Shown piece by piece: positions 6,667 to 13,263 of a DNA stretch of 41,757 bases (position 1 is its first letter; each line of letters starts with the position of its first letter). A program made the translations under genes and the position numbers. Where the stretch lies: the NCBI GenBank assembly GCA_020061585.1, contig JAGUXX010000074.1, positions 1 through 41,757 on the forward strand, written 5' to 3'. Under the pieces are notes generated by a model. It did no database searches, had not been told where the DNA came from, and saw nothing but the letters and a program-made list of their open reading frames with translations. Source of the stretch: Betaproteobacteria bacterium (GTDB taxonomy: Bacteria > Pseudomonadota > Gammaproteobacteria > Burkholderiales > Thiobacillaceae).

Positions 6667-7547
6667 TACCTGACGACGTTAATTTCGGAGAATTCGAACA
6701 CCGCGAAGAGTGGCACAAGGTCAAGGCCGCATCCTCGTGGCTGGCCGATGTGCAAGACCGCTTTGCAAATCCTGACGTTCATCAAGGCGATGCGTTGCCG
6801 TGGTCCAAGGTTGATGGCTACAGGATGCGAAAGAGCGAGGTATCCGTGTGGTTCGGCATCAACGGGCATGGCAAGTCGATGCTGCTGTCGCAAGTCATGT
6901 TGCAGACCATCGCCACCGGCAAGCGCGTCGTAGTGTGTTCGATGGAGATGACGCCGACAAAAACGATGATGCGCATGGTTCGGCAGGCTTCTTGCGGCGA
7001 TAACCCTGCGCCCGGTTACATCAACAAATTTCACCAGTGGACCGATGGACGTTTGTGGATATACGACCACCTGGGAATGGTCAAGCCGGACAAGATGTTG
7101 GCGGTACTGCGCTACTGCCACACGAAGCTGAAGGCTGACCACGTTGTTGTCGACTCACTTATGAAATGCGGCATGGCACCGGATGACTACGGCAAGCAAA
7201 AAGCCTTTGTCGATGGCCTTTGCGGCGTGGCGCTCGAAACCGGGATGCACATCCACCTTGTTGCGCACGCTCGCAAAGGCGAAAAGGAAACCGACCGCCT
7301 GGACAAGTTCGACCTGAAGGGAAGCAGCGAGATTGCCGACCAGGTGGACAACCTGTTGATCGTTTCGAGGAACAAGAAAAAGGAAACCGACCGTGACGCG
7401 AAGTTTGCCGACGAACCGGATGCGTTTCTGAGCGTCGTCAAGCAGCGTCACGGCGACTGGGAAGGGACGGCCGGCCTTTGGTATGACCAGGGCAGTCAGA
7501 GCTACCTGCCGGCCCCGAATGCACCGCTGATAGGCGTCGATCTATGA
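6657..7547 (+). CDS. Replicative-helicase-like RecA-fold ATPase (DnaB/RepA type)
   Basis: A 296-residue ATPase with the RecA fold of hexameric phage helicases. Walker A is GINGHGKS (K73, S74), in the GxxGHGKS form I recall from phage primase-helicases. Walker B is DHVVVDS (D166). A sensor-like HLVAHARKGE and the later EIADQVDNLLIVSRNKKKE follow the DnaB_C/gp4 order. No TOPRIM primase domain is present, so it would be a helicase only, with priming supplied by host or helper. The start is GTG at 6657 with GGAGGAA upstream at 6645. It overlaps the previous gene by ten bases. Together with the O-like protein and iterons it forms a replication module. Confidence 0.78.
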   Translation: MELIPDDVNFGEFEHREEWHKVKAASSWLADVQDRFANPDVHQGDALPWSKVDGYRMRKSEVSVWFGINGHGKSMLLSQVMLQTIATGKRVVVCSMEMTPTKTMMRMVRQASCGDNPAPGYINKFHQWTDGRLWIYDHLGMVKPDKMLAVLRYCHTKLKADHVVVDSLMKCGMAPDDYGKQKAFVDGLCGVALETGMHIHLVAHARKGEKETDRLDKFDLKGSSEIADQVDNLLIVSRNKKKETDRDAKFADEPDAFLSVVKQRHGDWEGTAGLWYDQGSQSYLPAPNAPLIGVDL

Positions 7548-7675
7548 CCGGACTGGCACAAATCAGCAAGCAGCATTCAGCCGGCTTGAAAGTGCGGAAA
7601 ACCGGACGGAACCGCACTGTTGCAGCCCCTTAAAGTTGCTCCATGAATATCCAACAGGACAAACCGGAGCGAGAA

Positions 7676-7927
7676 ATGGGCACGATTGGCAACAGCTTCG
7701 AACGAGCAAAAACGGCAATCCAGAAACTTGGGATCAGCCATTCGGCTTGGTATGACTGGCGTCAGCGCGGATTGCTGCCGCCTGGCATCCGTCTGGGCGC
7801 GCGTACCGTGGTCTATCCATCAAGCGAGATCGCGGCCGTTGTCGCAGCGCGCAGCGAAGGGCAGACAGACGACGAAATCAAAGCGTTGGTTATTCAGCTT
7901 GTCGCAGCGCGTCAGGTGACGGCATGA
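7676..7927 (+). CDS. AlpA-like helix-turn-helix regulator (83 aa)
   Basis: A small DNA-binding protein. IQKLGISHSAWYDWRQRGLLPPGIRLGARTVVYPSSEIAAVVAAR has the full AlpA signature: turn, recognition helix with W-x-x-R-G-x-x-P-P, and a YP-x-x-E-I wing. AlpA proteins activate integrase or replication genes in P4-type elements and in Gram-negative satellites. The ATG at 7676 is preferred because GAGCGAGAA lies just upstream; an earlier ATG at 7643 would add 11 residues. Its stop overlaps the micro-ORF start (ATGA). This is the second HTH of this type in the element, so one may be an activator and the other an excisionase. Confidence 0.78.
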   Translation: MGTIGNSFERAKTAIQKLGISHSAWYDWRQRGLLPPGIRLGARTVVYPSSEIAAVVAARSEGQTDDEIKALVIQLVAARQVTA

Positions 7928-7995
7928 CCGAACCGTACAGCAAGCCAAGCCGCGCGAACCGTCGCCAAAAACGCGGATGGAAGCGGTCAAAATGA
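7924..7995 (+). CDS. Basic micro-ORF (23 aa)
   Basis: A 23-codon frame reading MTEPYSKPSRANRRQKRGWK then RSK. It starts within the stop of the AlpA-like gene (ATGA) and ends within the start of the XRE-like gene (ATGA). It is strongly basic. It may be a real peptide or only a translational bridge that couples the two neighbours. Confidence 0.4.
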   Translation: MTEPYSKPSRANRRQKRGWKRSK

Positions 7996-8777
7996 GCATG
8001 CAGCTGCCATTCCGGCAAGCCGCGCTGACGGCGGCAATCGCTGCCATCGATACGAGCGACTTCGTGAACGTCAAGCAGCCGGCACAGCTCGACGCTGAAG
8101 GCGAAGATTGGAATGACGACGACGATGCCCAGCCAGATACGCTTGAGGCTGAGCCAGATGATGCCGACGACGACGTTGTTGTCGTCGACATTCCACTACC
8201 CAGAATCAGCGATGAAGAGCGGCGCGCGCGGGCCAACGAATTGCGCCGTTTGATCGGCCAGCGGTTTCGTGCGGCACGCGATTTGTGCGGCTTCAGCGCA
8301 TCCGATGCGGCAAACAAACTTGGCATGGCTGTTCGCGCACTTGAGCGAATTGAAAGCCCTATCGGGCGCGTGCCGAGTCACCCCGAAATCGTCGCAGCGG
8401 CAGGCGTCTACGAGGTTTCCATCGACTTCTTGTACGGCGCAACCGAAGCATTCGAGACCGACTTTGCAACGGCTCAAAGACGCGCGGCCGGCGCATGGTT
8501 GTTCAAACGATTTGAGCAGAACTGGCGCGATCAACTTGCCAAGTTTGCGCGCCTGGATAGGCAACTTGAAAAGTTCGCCGGGCTCATCGAAGCCATGGCG
8601 GTTGTAGCAGATGAAAACGCAGCCGCGATTGCAAGTCTGCGCACACGAAACCCCGAGTTTGACGACATACGCGGTGGCGCAACTGTTGTTCGGCTCACTG
8701 AAACACTTGTTCGACGTGGTGCTGAAGGGCGCGCCCTACTAAAACGGTTTTGCACAGAAGTGGGGGCGGTCGGATGA
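7992..8777 (+). CDS. XRE-type helix-turn-helix domain protein (261 aa)
   Basis: The N-terminal ~70 residues include a very acidic segment (EGEDWNDDDDAQPDTLEAEPDDADDD). Residues of about 80-145 look like a lambda-repressor-type HTH (LRRLIGQRFRAARDLCGFSASDAANKLGMAVRALERIESPIGRVPSHPEIVAAAGVYEVSIDFLYG). The C-terminal ~100 residues are helical and probably mediate oligomerisation. The start at 7992 is chosen because it overlaps the preceding stop; the frame is also open from 7977. Its stop overlaps the next start (ATGA). It could be the element's master repressor or a protein that responds to a helper phage. The acidic arm might mimic DNA, but that is speculation. Confidence 0.65.
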   Translation: MSMQLPFRQAALTAAIAAIDTSDFVNVKQPAQLDAEGEDWNDDDDAQPDTLEAEPDDADDDVVVVDIPLPRISDEERRARANELRRLIGQRFRAARDLCGFSASDAANKLGMAVRALERIESPIGRVPSHPEIVAAAGVYEVSIDFLYGATEAFETDFATAQRRAAGAWLFKRFEQNWRDQLAKFARLDRQLEKFAGLIEAMAVVADENAAAIASLRTRNPEFDDIRGGATVVRLTETLVRRGAEGRALLKRFCTEVGAVG

Positions 8778-9862
8778 TCAAGAAACCGAACCTCGATTGG
8801 CTTAAAACCAAGGGCCACGTTGCAGAAGCGAAAGCCCGTTTGGCCGAAGATGCCGCGCAACGCAAGGCGGCGGAGAAAGCGCCGAACTCGATCATTTTCG
8901 GCAAGCAGGATGCACAAGGCGAATACGACGCACACCGCGCGTTGATGACTACCTTGGGCGGCCAGCATCGCTTGATTACTGCGACCGACCTCGCAACCTT
9001 TCGGGCGAACATCAAGAAGCACCAGGCGCGGTTTGCAAGCGCCGGTATCACGGCCAAACAGGTGCTTTCGCTGGCATCGTCGCAACCGATCAGGAACCCG
9101 ACAACCGGCTCATCTGACCTGTCACGCGCTGACGCCGAGATACGCGTTTCAATTCCAGTTACTGCAATGGTTACGAGCGCATCGGGCCGCAAGAGTCTTG
9201 ATGTCAGGTTTCAGACGAATGCCGGGCCAAACTCTGAAGTTACTCGACACAATGTCTTGGTCCGATTCTTCGGTTATGACGAGCAATCGCGCGCACTTTC
9301 CGCCACACCTACGACTGGCGACAAACCGAAGAAGGCTGTCACCCCAAAACAGGCCGCGAACGCGCTACGGCGTGGCTATCTGGCATTCGAGTGCGATTGC
9401 AAAAGACATAGGTTCTTCTTCAGATACTTGGCTACGGCAGGCGGATTCAATTCCGGTCGAGATGAATTAGGCTACCCCAAAATAAATAATCCTGGACTGC
9501 ATGGCGTGGCCTGCAAGCATGTCTTGCGCACGATGGCTGAAATTAATTCATCAATGCCTGTTCTTGGCTTCCTTGAGCGCGCAATGAACAAGGCTTTGCT
9601 GTCGGCAGACAACACGGTACGGATTCAGCAAAGCCAAGCAGATGCGCGCGCAATGGCAGCAAAACAGCAGGCATCCCCACGAGTTATCGCCGCGCTTGCC
9701 GAAGCCGCAAAGCAGGCACCAAAAGCGAAAAGAACAAGCCATCGCGCACGAAAGATGGCGTCGTCTGACGCTGAAACCCGCGAACGTGCAGCAGCTACTT
9801 TGGCGAAGGAATTCGGCATGTCGCCTGAACAATTGTTGGCCCTACTTGCGAGACACAAATGA
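8774..9862 (+). CDS. SWIM-like zinc-finger protein (362 aa)
   Basis: Unrecognised as a whole, but residues 207-249 contain a C-x-C ... C-x-H pattern (C207, C209, C247, H249; FECDCKRHRFFF and GVACKHVLR). This matches the SWIM zinc-binding motif found in proteins that act on nucleic acids. The N-terminal ~100 residues are helical and charged. The middle (about 120-180) looks beta-rich (AEIRVSIPVTAMVTSASGRKSLDVRFQTN). The C-terminus is Ala- and Lys-rich and may be disordered, ending in a short helical motif. It overlaps both neighbours by ATGA. A structural or DNA-processing role in the satellite cycle is possible but unproven. Confidence 0.65.
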   Translation: MIKKPNLDWLKTKGHVAEAKARLAEDAAQRKAAEKAPNSIIFGKQDAQGEYDAHRALMTTLGGQHRLITATDLATFRANIKKHQARFASAGITAKQVLSLASSQPIRNPTTGSSDLSRADAEIRVSIPVTAMVTSASGRKSLDVRFQTNAGPNSEVTRHNVLVRFFGYDEQSRALSATPTTGDKPKKAVTPKQAANALRRGYLAFECDCKRHRFFFRYLATAGGFNSGRDELGYPKINNPGLHGVACKHVLRTMAEINSSMPVLGFLERAMNKALLSADNTVRIQQSQADARAMAAKQQASPRVIAALAEAAKQAPKAKRTSHRARKMASSDAETRERAAATLAKEFGMSPEQLLALLARHK

Positions 9863-10173
9863 CATTCACATCAAACATTGACGCAGCGGAAAACGACGAT
9901 CTTTCGGAGATTCTGTCCGTTGAATCCATAAAAAACTTGGCAATCGAGGTTCACGCACTGAGCCAGAAACTGGCAGCGATACAACAACCCATCGACCACC
10001 TATTGTCAGCGGCAAGCGCGGTGAACATGGAGGGCCGGCTGTGCGTTGACGCTGTTGCGCTTGAGCTTATGGGATGGCGCGAGGGCCTGCTTGAACGGCT
10101 TGCCGAGATCCAGTTGCACCGGACCGGACTGGCGTACTCACTCGGGGAGGGAATCGAGCCAATCATGCAATGA
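9859..10173 (+). CDS. Hypothetical protein (104 aa)
   Basis: Unrecognised. It starts within the preceding stop codon (ATGA). The sequence is helical with heptad-like spacing (EILSVESIKNLAIEVHALSQKLAAIQQPIDHLLSAASAV, then LELMGWREGLLERLAEIQLHRTGLAYSL), so a small coiled-coil or helical-bundle protein is likely. There is no membrane segment or catalytic motif. Its coupling to the SWIM-like gene suggests the two products act together. Confidence 0.6.
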   Translation: MTFTSNIDAAENDDLSEILSVESIKNLAIEVHALSQKLAAIQQPIDHLLSAASAVNMEGRLCVDAVALELMGWREGLLERLAEIQLHRTGLAYSLGEGIEPIMQ

Positions 10174-10222
10174 AAGACAGCATCTTCCCAAACATTCAAT
10201 CAACCGAAAAGGAACAACCATC

Positions 10223-10813
10223 ATGACCACCAACATCCACAAGAAAACTCTCCGCACGATGATCGGAGCGCATCCTGAGCTGAAAAAGCTGGCTGGCCTT
10301 TGCGCACGGCAGCGCGTCAAGAACTTCGCCCAACTTGGGCAGATTGCGATCATGAATCGCGCCGCGCAAGCGCCTGACCCCGGCGCATTCCTTACCGACC
10401 TGCTCGAAAAGCTACAGGCCGAGGGCGCGGAGTTTGATGCGCTTCATGAAGCCTACGAAACGGAGCGCAAAGTTGTCATGGACGAATCCGCGCCGCGTCG
10501 CCAGGCGGCAACGAACCGGCGTTTCGAAATCGCCAAACTTGTTGAAAAACTCGACGCGCGAGTACGTTCAAGCAGTGCGCAGCGCCAGGTTGAAATGAAG
10601 CGTTACCGCGATGCTGGGCTGTCTGTTGAAAACCTCGCGGCGATCAAGTTTGTTTACACCCCGGAAGCAATCGCCGGATGGCAAGCCGAAATCGATGCCT
10701 TGAAAGCCGAAGCTGTGAAGCTTGATGAATTCATCGCGTCTGGACCGTTCTACAAGACCGAATTGCTCGACGGAACAACACTGGCGGTAGCGCCTGAAGC
10801 GCTCGCTGCATAA
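10223..10813 (+). CDS. Hypothetical coiled-coil protein (196 aa)
   Basis: Unrecognised. The ATG at 10223 has AAAAGGAAC upstream, a good ribosome site. The N-terminal ~60 residues are basic and helical. From about residue 60 to 150 the protein is rich in Glu, Lys, Arg and Ala with long helices (LLEKLQAEGAEFDALHEAYETERKVVMDESAPRRQAATNRRFEIAKLVEKLDARV), consistent with a coiled coil. It lies between the SWIM-like operon and the small-terminase-like gene, separated from each by about 50-110 bases. Confidence 0.62.
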   Translation: MTTNIHKKTLRTMIGAHPELKKLAGLCARQRVKNFAQLGQIAIMNRAAQAPDPGAFLTDLLEKLQAEGAEFDALHEAYETERKVVMDESAPRRQAATNRRFEIAKLVEKLDARVRSSSAQRQVEMKRYRDAGLSVENLAAIKFVYTPEAIAGWQAEIDALKAEAVKLDEFIASGPFYKTELLDGTTLAVAPEALAA

Positions 10814-10921
10814 ATCAATGCCGGGCCGAAGATATGGTTGGACTAAAACACCCGACAGGGAAATAAAACCAGCGCTTGCATGGCGTCGACTTCGTCCCGG
10901 CACCCAATTCAAAGGAATAAC

Positions 10922-11707
10922 ATGGCCGCAAAAGCAAAGCTAAGTCCTGAACAATGGAACGAGGTTCGTGCTCGATGGGAGGGCGACGAACGTAAAGGTT
11001 TCCCCTGGCTGGTTGCCGACATGGCGTTGCCTGTGAGCGACGAAGCTGTACGACAACGCGCCAAGGCCGAAGGTTGGTCAAAGCTTGCTGCGAAGGTCGG
11101 CAAACAGCCTGAATCCAAGCTTGTGAAAGCGACCAAATCCAAACTTGCCGATGACGCTGAAGCCGACCAAGACGCGCGCACACCAGGCCGGCCTACCCTT
11201 TACCGCGTCGAGTATATCGAGCAAGCGCGCCGGCTGGCGTTGCTTGGATTGACGAACGATGAGATGGCCGACTTCTTCGGAGTTGGTCCGGCAACGTTCG
11301 ACCGGTGGATGGCTGCGCATGATGAATTTCGATGCGCCATAAGCGATTCCAAGCTGATAGCGGATGGCGAGATCGCACTGAGCCTGTACAAGCGAGCCAA
11401 GGGCTACTCGCATCCGGATGTGCATATCAGCAACTTCCAGGGTGAGATAACCGTCACCGAACTGACGAAACACTATCCTCCGGACACTGGGGCCGCGCGG
11501 TTATGGCTGTTCAATCGCCAGCCTGAGTTATGGCGTGACAAAGTTGAAGTCAAGTCAGACGTGAACCTGAACGTATTCCCGCCCAAGGAAGTTCTGGATG
11601 CGATCTACGAAAAGGCATTGGCGGAAGCGGCCGAGCGTGAAGCCTTCCTAATCGGCCGGCGCGAAAGGCTGCTTGGGTCAAGCACTGAACAAGAGGAAGT
11701 TGATTAA
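10922..11707 (+). CDS. terS: Terminase small subunit-like protein (261 aa)
   Basis: The product resembles phage small terminases, which recognise packaging sites and feed DNA to the large terminase. Residues of about 5-60 form one DNA-binding unit (EQWNEVRARWEGDERKGFPWLVADMALPVSDEAVRQRAKAEGWSKLA). A second HTH lies at about 98-130 (RLALLGLTNDEMADFFGVGPATFDRWMAAHDEFRCAI). The family hallmark follows: ADGEIALSLYKRAKGYSHPDV, then TKHYPPDTGAARLWLFNRQPELWRDK at about 185-210. No large terminase, portal or capsid gene is in the element. A lone small terminase is known from phage satellites, where it diverts helper packaging to satellite DNA. The ATG at 10922 has AAAGGAAT upstream. Confidence 0.82.
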   Translation: MAAKAKLSPEQWNEVRARWEGDERKGFPWLVADMALPVSDEAVRQRAKAEGWSKLAAKVGKQPESKLVKATKSKLADDAEADQDARTPGRPTLYRVEYIEQARRLALLGLTNDEMADFFGVGPATFDRWMAAHDEFRCAISDSKLIADGEIALSLYKRAKGYSHPDVHISNFQGEITVTELTKHYPPDTGAARLWLFNRQPELWRDKVEVKSDVNLNVFPPKEVLDAIYEKALAEAAEREAFLIGRRERLLGSSTEQEEVD

Positions 11708-11956
11708 CCGCCCACTCTTTTTTGGGGCGTTGACCGAAGCGATACCCGAATTATGGGCATCGGTAAGTTCGGCAGGGAGATGGTCGAATGCAAAACTCAA
11801 TTTTGAGCTTGCTTTGGAATCAGCGACTTGGCAAGGGACTGTCTCTCCAACAATGGTCAGACGGTGAATCTTCGGAATCAACCGCCCCAAAATTGGGTTG
11901 GTTATTGAATCAATGGCTTGCCGCGACATCTTCCATTGCGGGCGAAGAGGCAAGTC

Positions 11957-12388
11957 ATGTCAAACATCATTCCGTTTCAGTTCGAGAAGCACTCTGTTCG
12001 CGTCGTTACTGACGACAACGGAGAGCCGCTGTTTGTTGACAAGGACATCTGCGATGCGCTTGGCTATGCAGACCACACCAACGCAATGAAGCAGCATTGC
12101 AAGGGGGTGGTAAAACGCCACCCCCTTCAAACTCCTGGTGGAATGCAGGAATTGCGCGTTCTCTCAGAGCCGGACGTTTTTCGACTTACCATCAAGAGCG
12201 AACTTCCCGGCGCTGAAAGATTCGAGGCGTGGGTTTTTGAAGAAGTCCTGCCATCCATCCGCAAGACAGGCGCGTATGCCATGCCAGGCGTCGAGTTCGC
12301 GCTTCCCGCGCCGCTGATTTTGTTTAAATCAGCCAAATTGGCTGAATGCTTGCGGCGCGGAATGAAGGCCATCCCGGTTACGCTGTAA
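11957..12388 (+). CDS. BRO-N domain protein (143 aa)
   Basis: Residues of about 5-115 form a BRO N-terminal DNA-binding domain, as in baculovirus BRO and phage antirepressors: FEKHSVRVVTDDNGEPLFVDKDICDALGYADHTNAMKQHCKG, then ELRVLSEPDVFRLTIKSELPGAERFEAWVFEEVLPSIRKTGAY. The usual second domain (KilA-C or ANT) is missing, and only ~30 residues follow. GAAGAGG lies upstream of the ATG at 11957. The stop codon TAA is inside the palindrome GTTAC-GCT-GTAAC that forms the first operator of the downstream regulator. It could be an antirepressor that responds to a helper phage; that is inference from family. Confidence 0.82.
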   Translation: MSNIIPFQFEKHSVRVVTDDNGEPLFVDKDICDALGYADHTNAMKQHCKGVVKRHPLQTPGGMQELRVLSEPDVFRLTIKSELPGAERFEAWVFEEVLPSIRKTGAYAMPGVEFALPAPLILFKSAKLAECLRRGMKAIPVTL

Positions 12389-12423
12389 CTGATCTTGCTC
12401 TATCATCCGGTTACAGTGTAACC
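12376..12423 (+). promoter_or_regulatory. Promoter with two palindromic operators ahead of the RHH-like gene
   Basis: Operator 1 is GTTAC-GCT-GTAAC (12377-12389). Operator 2 is GGTTAC-AGT-GTAACC (12409-12423). Their centres are 33 bases apart, about three helical turns. A possible promoter sits between them: TTACGC at 12378, 17 bases, TATCAT at 12401. Operator 1 would then cover the -35 and operator 2 the start point, a layout typical of autorepression. Confidence 0.6.
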
Positions 12424-12439
12424 AACGAAGGGGCGCACA

Positions 12440-12688
12440 ATGGCGATGACCAACGCACAGAAGCAAGCCAGCTACCGGCAACGGAAAATCAAGGAAGGCG
12501 AGGGCGAGCGGCTTCAAGCTGTTATCAGCCTGCATGCGAAACGAAGCATTGAACGCTTGGCGCGTCATTACGGCATCACTCAAGCCGCGCTGATTGAACG
12601 CCTGGCGATGGAAGAACAGCAACGTGTAACCGCCACCCTGGAAGGCGATGCGTATCGGGTTTTCCTTGGCGAGATGGTTACAGCGTAA
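12440..12688 (+). CDS. Ribbon-helix-helix-like regulator (82 aa)
   Basis: A small basic protein. RLQAVISL (about residues 28-35) can be the DNA-binding beta strand, followed by two helices (HAKRSIERLARHYG and QAALIERLAMEEQQRV). This is the order of a ribbon-helix-helix dimer and resembles RepB-type plasmid copy-control regulators. Two palindromes lie directly upstream and a third (GGTTAC-AGC-GTAACC, 12675-12689) overlaps its own stop codon, so it probably binds these and represses itself. It is the last gene of the element. Its operators also end the BRO-N gene, so it may control the right-end module. Confidence 0.7.
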   Translation: MAMTNAQKQASYRQRKIKEGEGERLQAVISLHAKRSIERLARHYGITQAALIERLAMEEQQRVTATLEGDAYRVFLGEMVTA

Positions 12689-12689
12689 C
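12675..12689. promoter_or_regulatory. Third copy of the palindromic operator
   Basis: GGTTAC-AGC-GTAACC, a perfect six-base inverted repeat with three-base spacer, identical in its arms to operator 2. The TAA stop of the RHH-like gene (12686-12688) is inside it. The regulator gene is therefore flanked by two copies in direct order. Confidence 0.6.
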
Positions 12690-12795
12690 CATTCGCGCGC
12701 GGGCCAAACCTGCGCTTTGCCGGTTTGGCGTATCGACAGCCAGCGAGTGAAGAGCGACGCTCACATCCGCTTACATGAACCGACATTGCCCGGAT

Positions 12796-12815
12796 TTGGC
12801 TACATGGTGGCTACA
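12796..12815. promoter_or_regulatory. Right arm-type integrase sites
   Basis: TTGGCTACA (12796-12804) and GTGGCTACA (12807-12815), spaced 11 bases apart, in the same order as the pair in front of the integrase. They lie about 60 bases inside the right att repeat, as expected for arm-binding sites. Confidence 0.58.
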
Positions 12816-12872
12816 CGGCACGAAATCCAAGGAGAAGCAGAAAGCAATATTATTGTAACACTTTGTTTTATT

Positions 12873-12948
12873 TGGTGCCCCCGACCCGAATCGAACGGGT
12901 GACCCTCCCCTTAGGAGGGGGATGCTCTATCCACTGAGCTACGGGGGC
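12873..12948 (-). tRNA. tRNA-Arg(CCT), chimeric with the integrated element
   Basis: A complete 76-base tRNA with CCA encoded. It folds as acceptor GCCCCCG/CGGGGGC, D-stem GCTC/GAGC, anticodon stem TCCCC/GGGGA with loop CTCCTAA (anticodon CCT), and T-stem ACCCG/CGGGT with TTCGATT loop. The 45-base 3' part is duplicated at 1681-1725. Because the element lies 3' of the anticodon, the present 3' half should come from the element and the original host half should be the left copy. Both versions keep T-stem pairing. Confidence 0.96.
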
Positions 12949-13263
12949 ATGCCTGACTGAGGGTACGATGTCGAAGCAATCGCACGCGCTGGATCAAACG
13001 GCGCGCATTTTAACCCAGGCGGAAGTGCGGCTCGCTGAAATTCCCGTGGCGGTTGATTTTTCCGGGCCTGCTGGATGTGCTGTTCGCGCGCTGATCGGTG
13101 TATCTCCGTGGTCATCAGCCTCGCCCATTTTGCGCATCTTCATGGCTTGCCGTGTTCATCGTTGAGCGATCCGAATCGGCTTGCTGAAAAGATTCAGCTT
13201 GTGGCGACCTGTTCCGGGGCCAATAATCAAAGCATCCCCCGCAACCCACAAGAAAGTGCTGTC
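12949..13263. other. Intergenic region between tRNA and dksA-like gene
   Basis: No gene is supported here; short frames at 12968-13165 look like chance. It should hold the divergent promoters of the minus-strand tRNA and the plus-strand dksA-like gene. A TAAAAT (minus strand, 13007-13012) is a weak -10 candidate for the tRNA, without a convincing -35. Confidence 0.35.

Larger units (their letters stand above)
1681..12917 (+). mobile_element. Integrated phage-satellite-like element in tRNA-Arg(CCT)
   Basis: The element is bounded by 45-bp direct repeats of tRNA-Arg and has a tyrosine integrase just inside the left repeat. Its genes are almost all on the plus strand and tightly packed, with many ATGA overlaps. 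Contents, left to right: integrase, ART-like protein, two hypotheticals, AlpA-like HTH, small GTG-start gene, O-like replication protein, hypothetical, helicase-like ATPase, AlpA-like HTH, micro-ORF, XRE-like, SWIM-like, two hypotheticals, small-terminase-like, BRO-N, RHH-like regulator. No capsid, portal, tail, large terminase or lysin is visible. A PICI-like satellite fits best; a decayed prophage is the alternative. Confidence 0.75.

Noticed and set aside
12376-12689. Integron-type attC sites around the RHH-like gene
   Set aside because: GTTAC...GTAAC resembles core sites superficially, but no R'/L' box layout or IntI gene is present; operators fit better.
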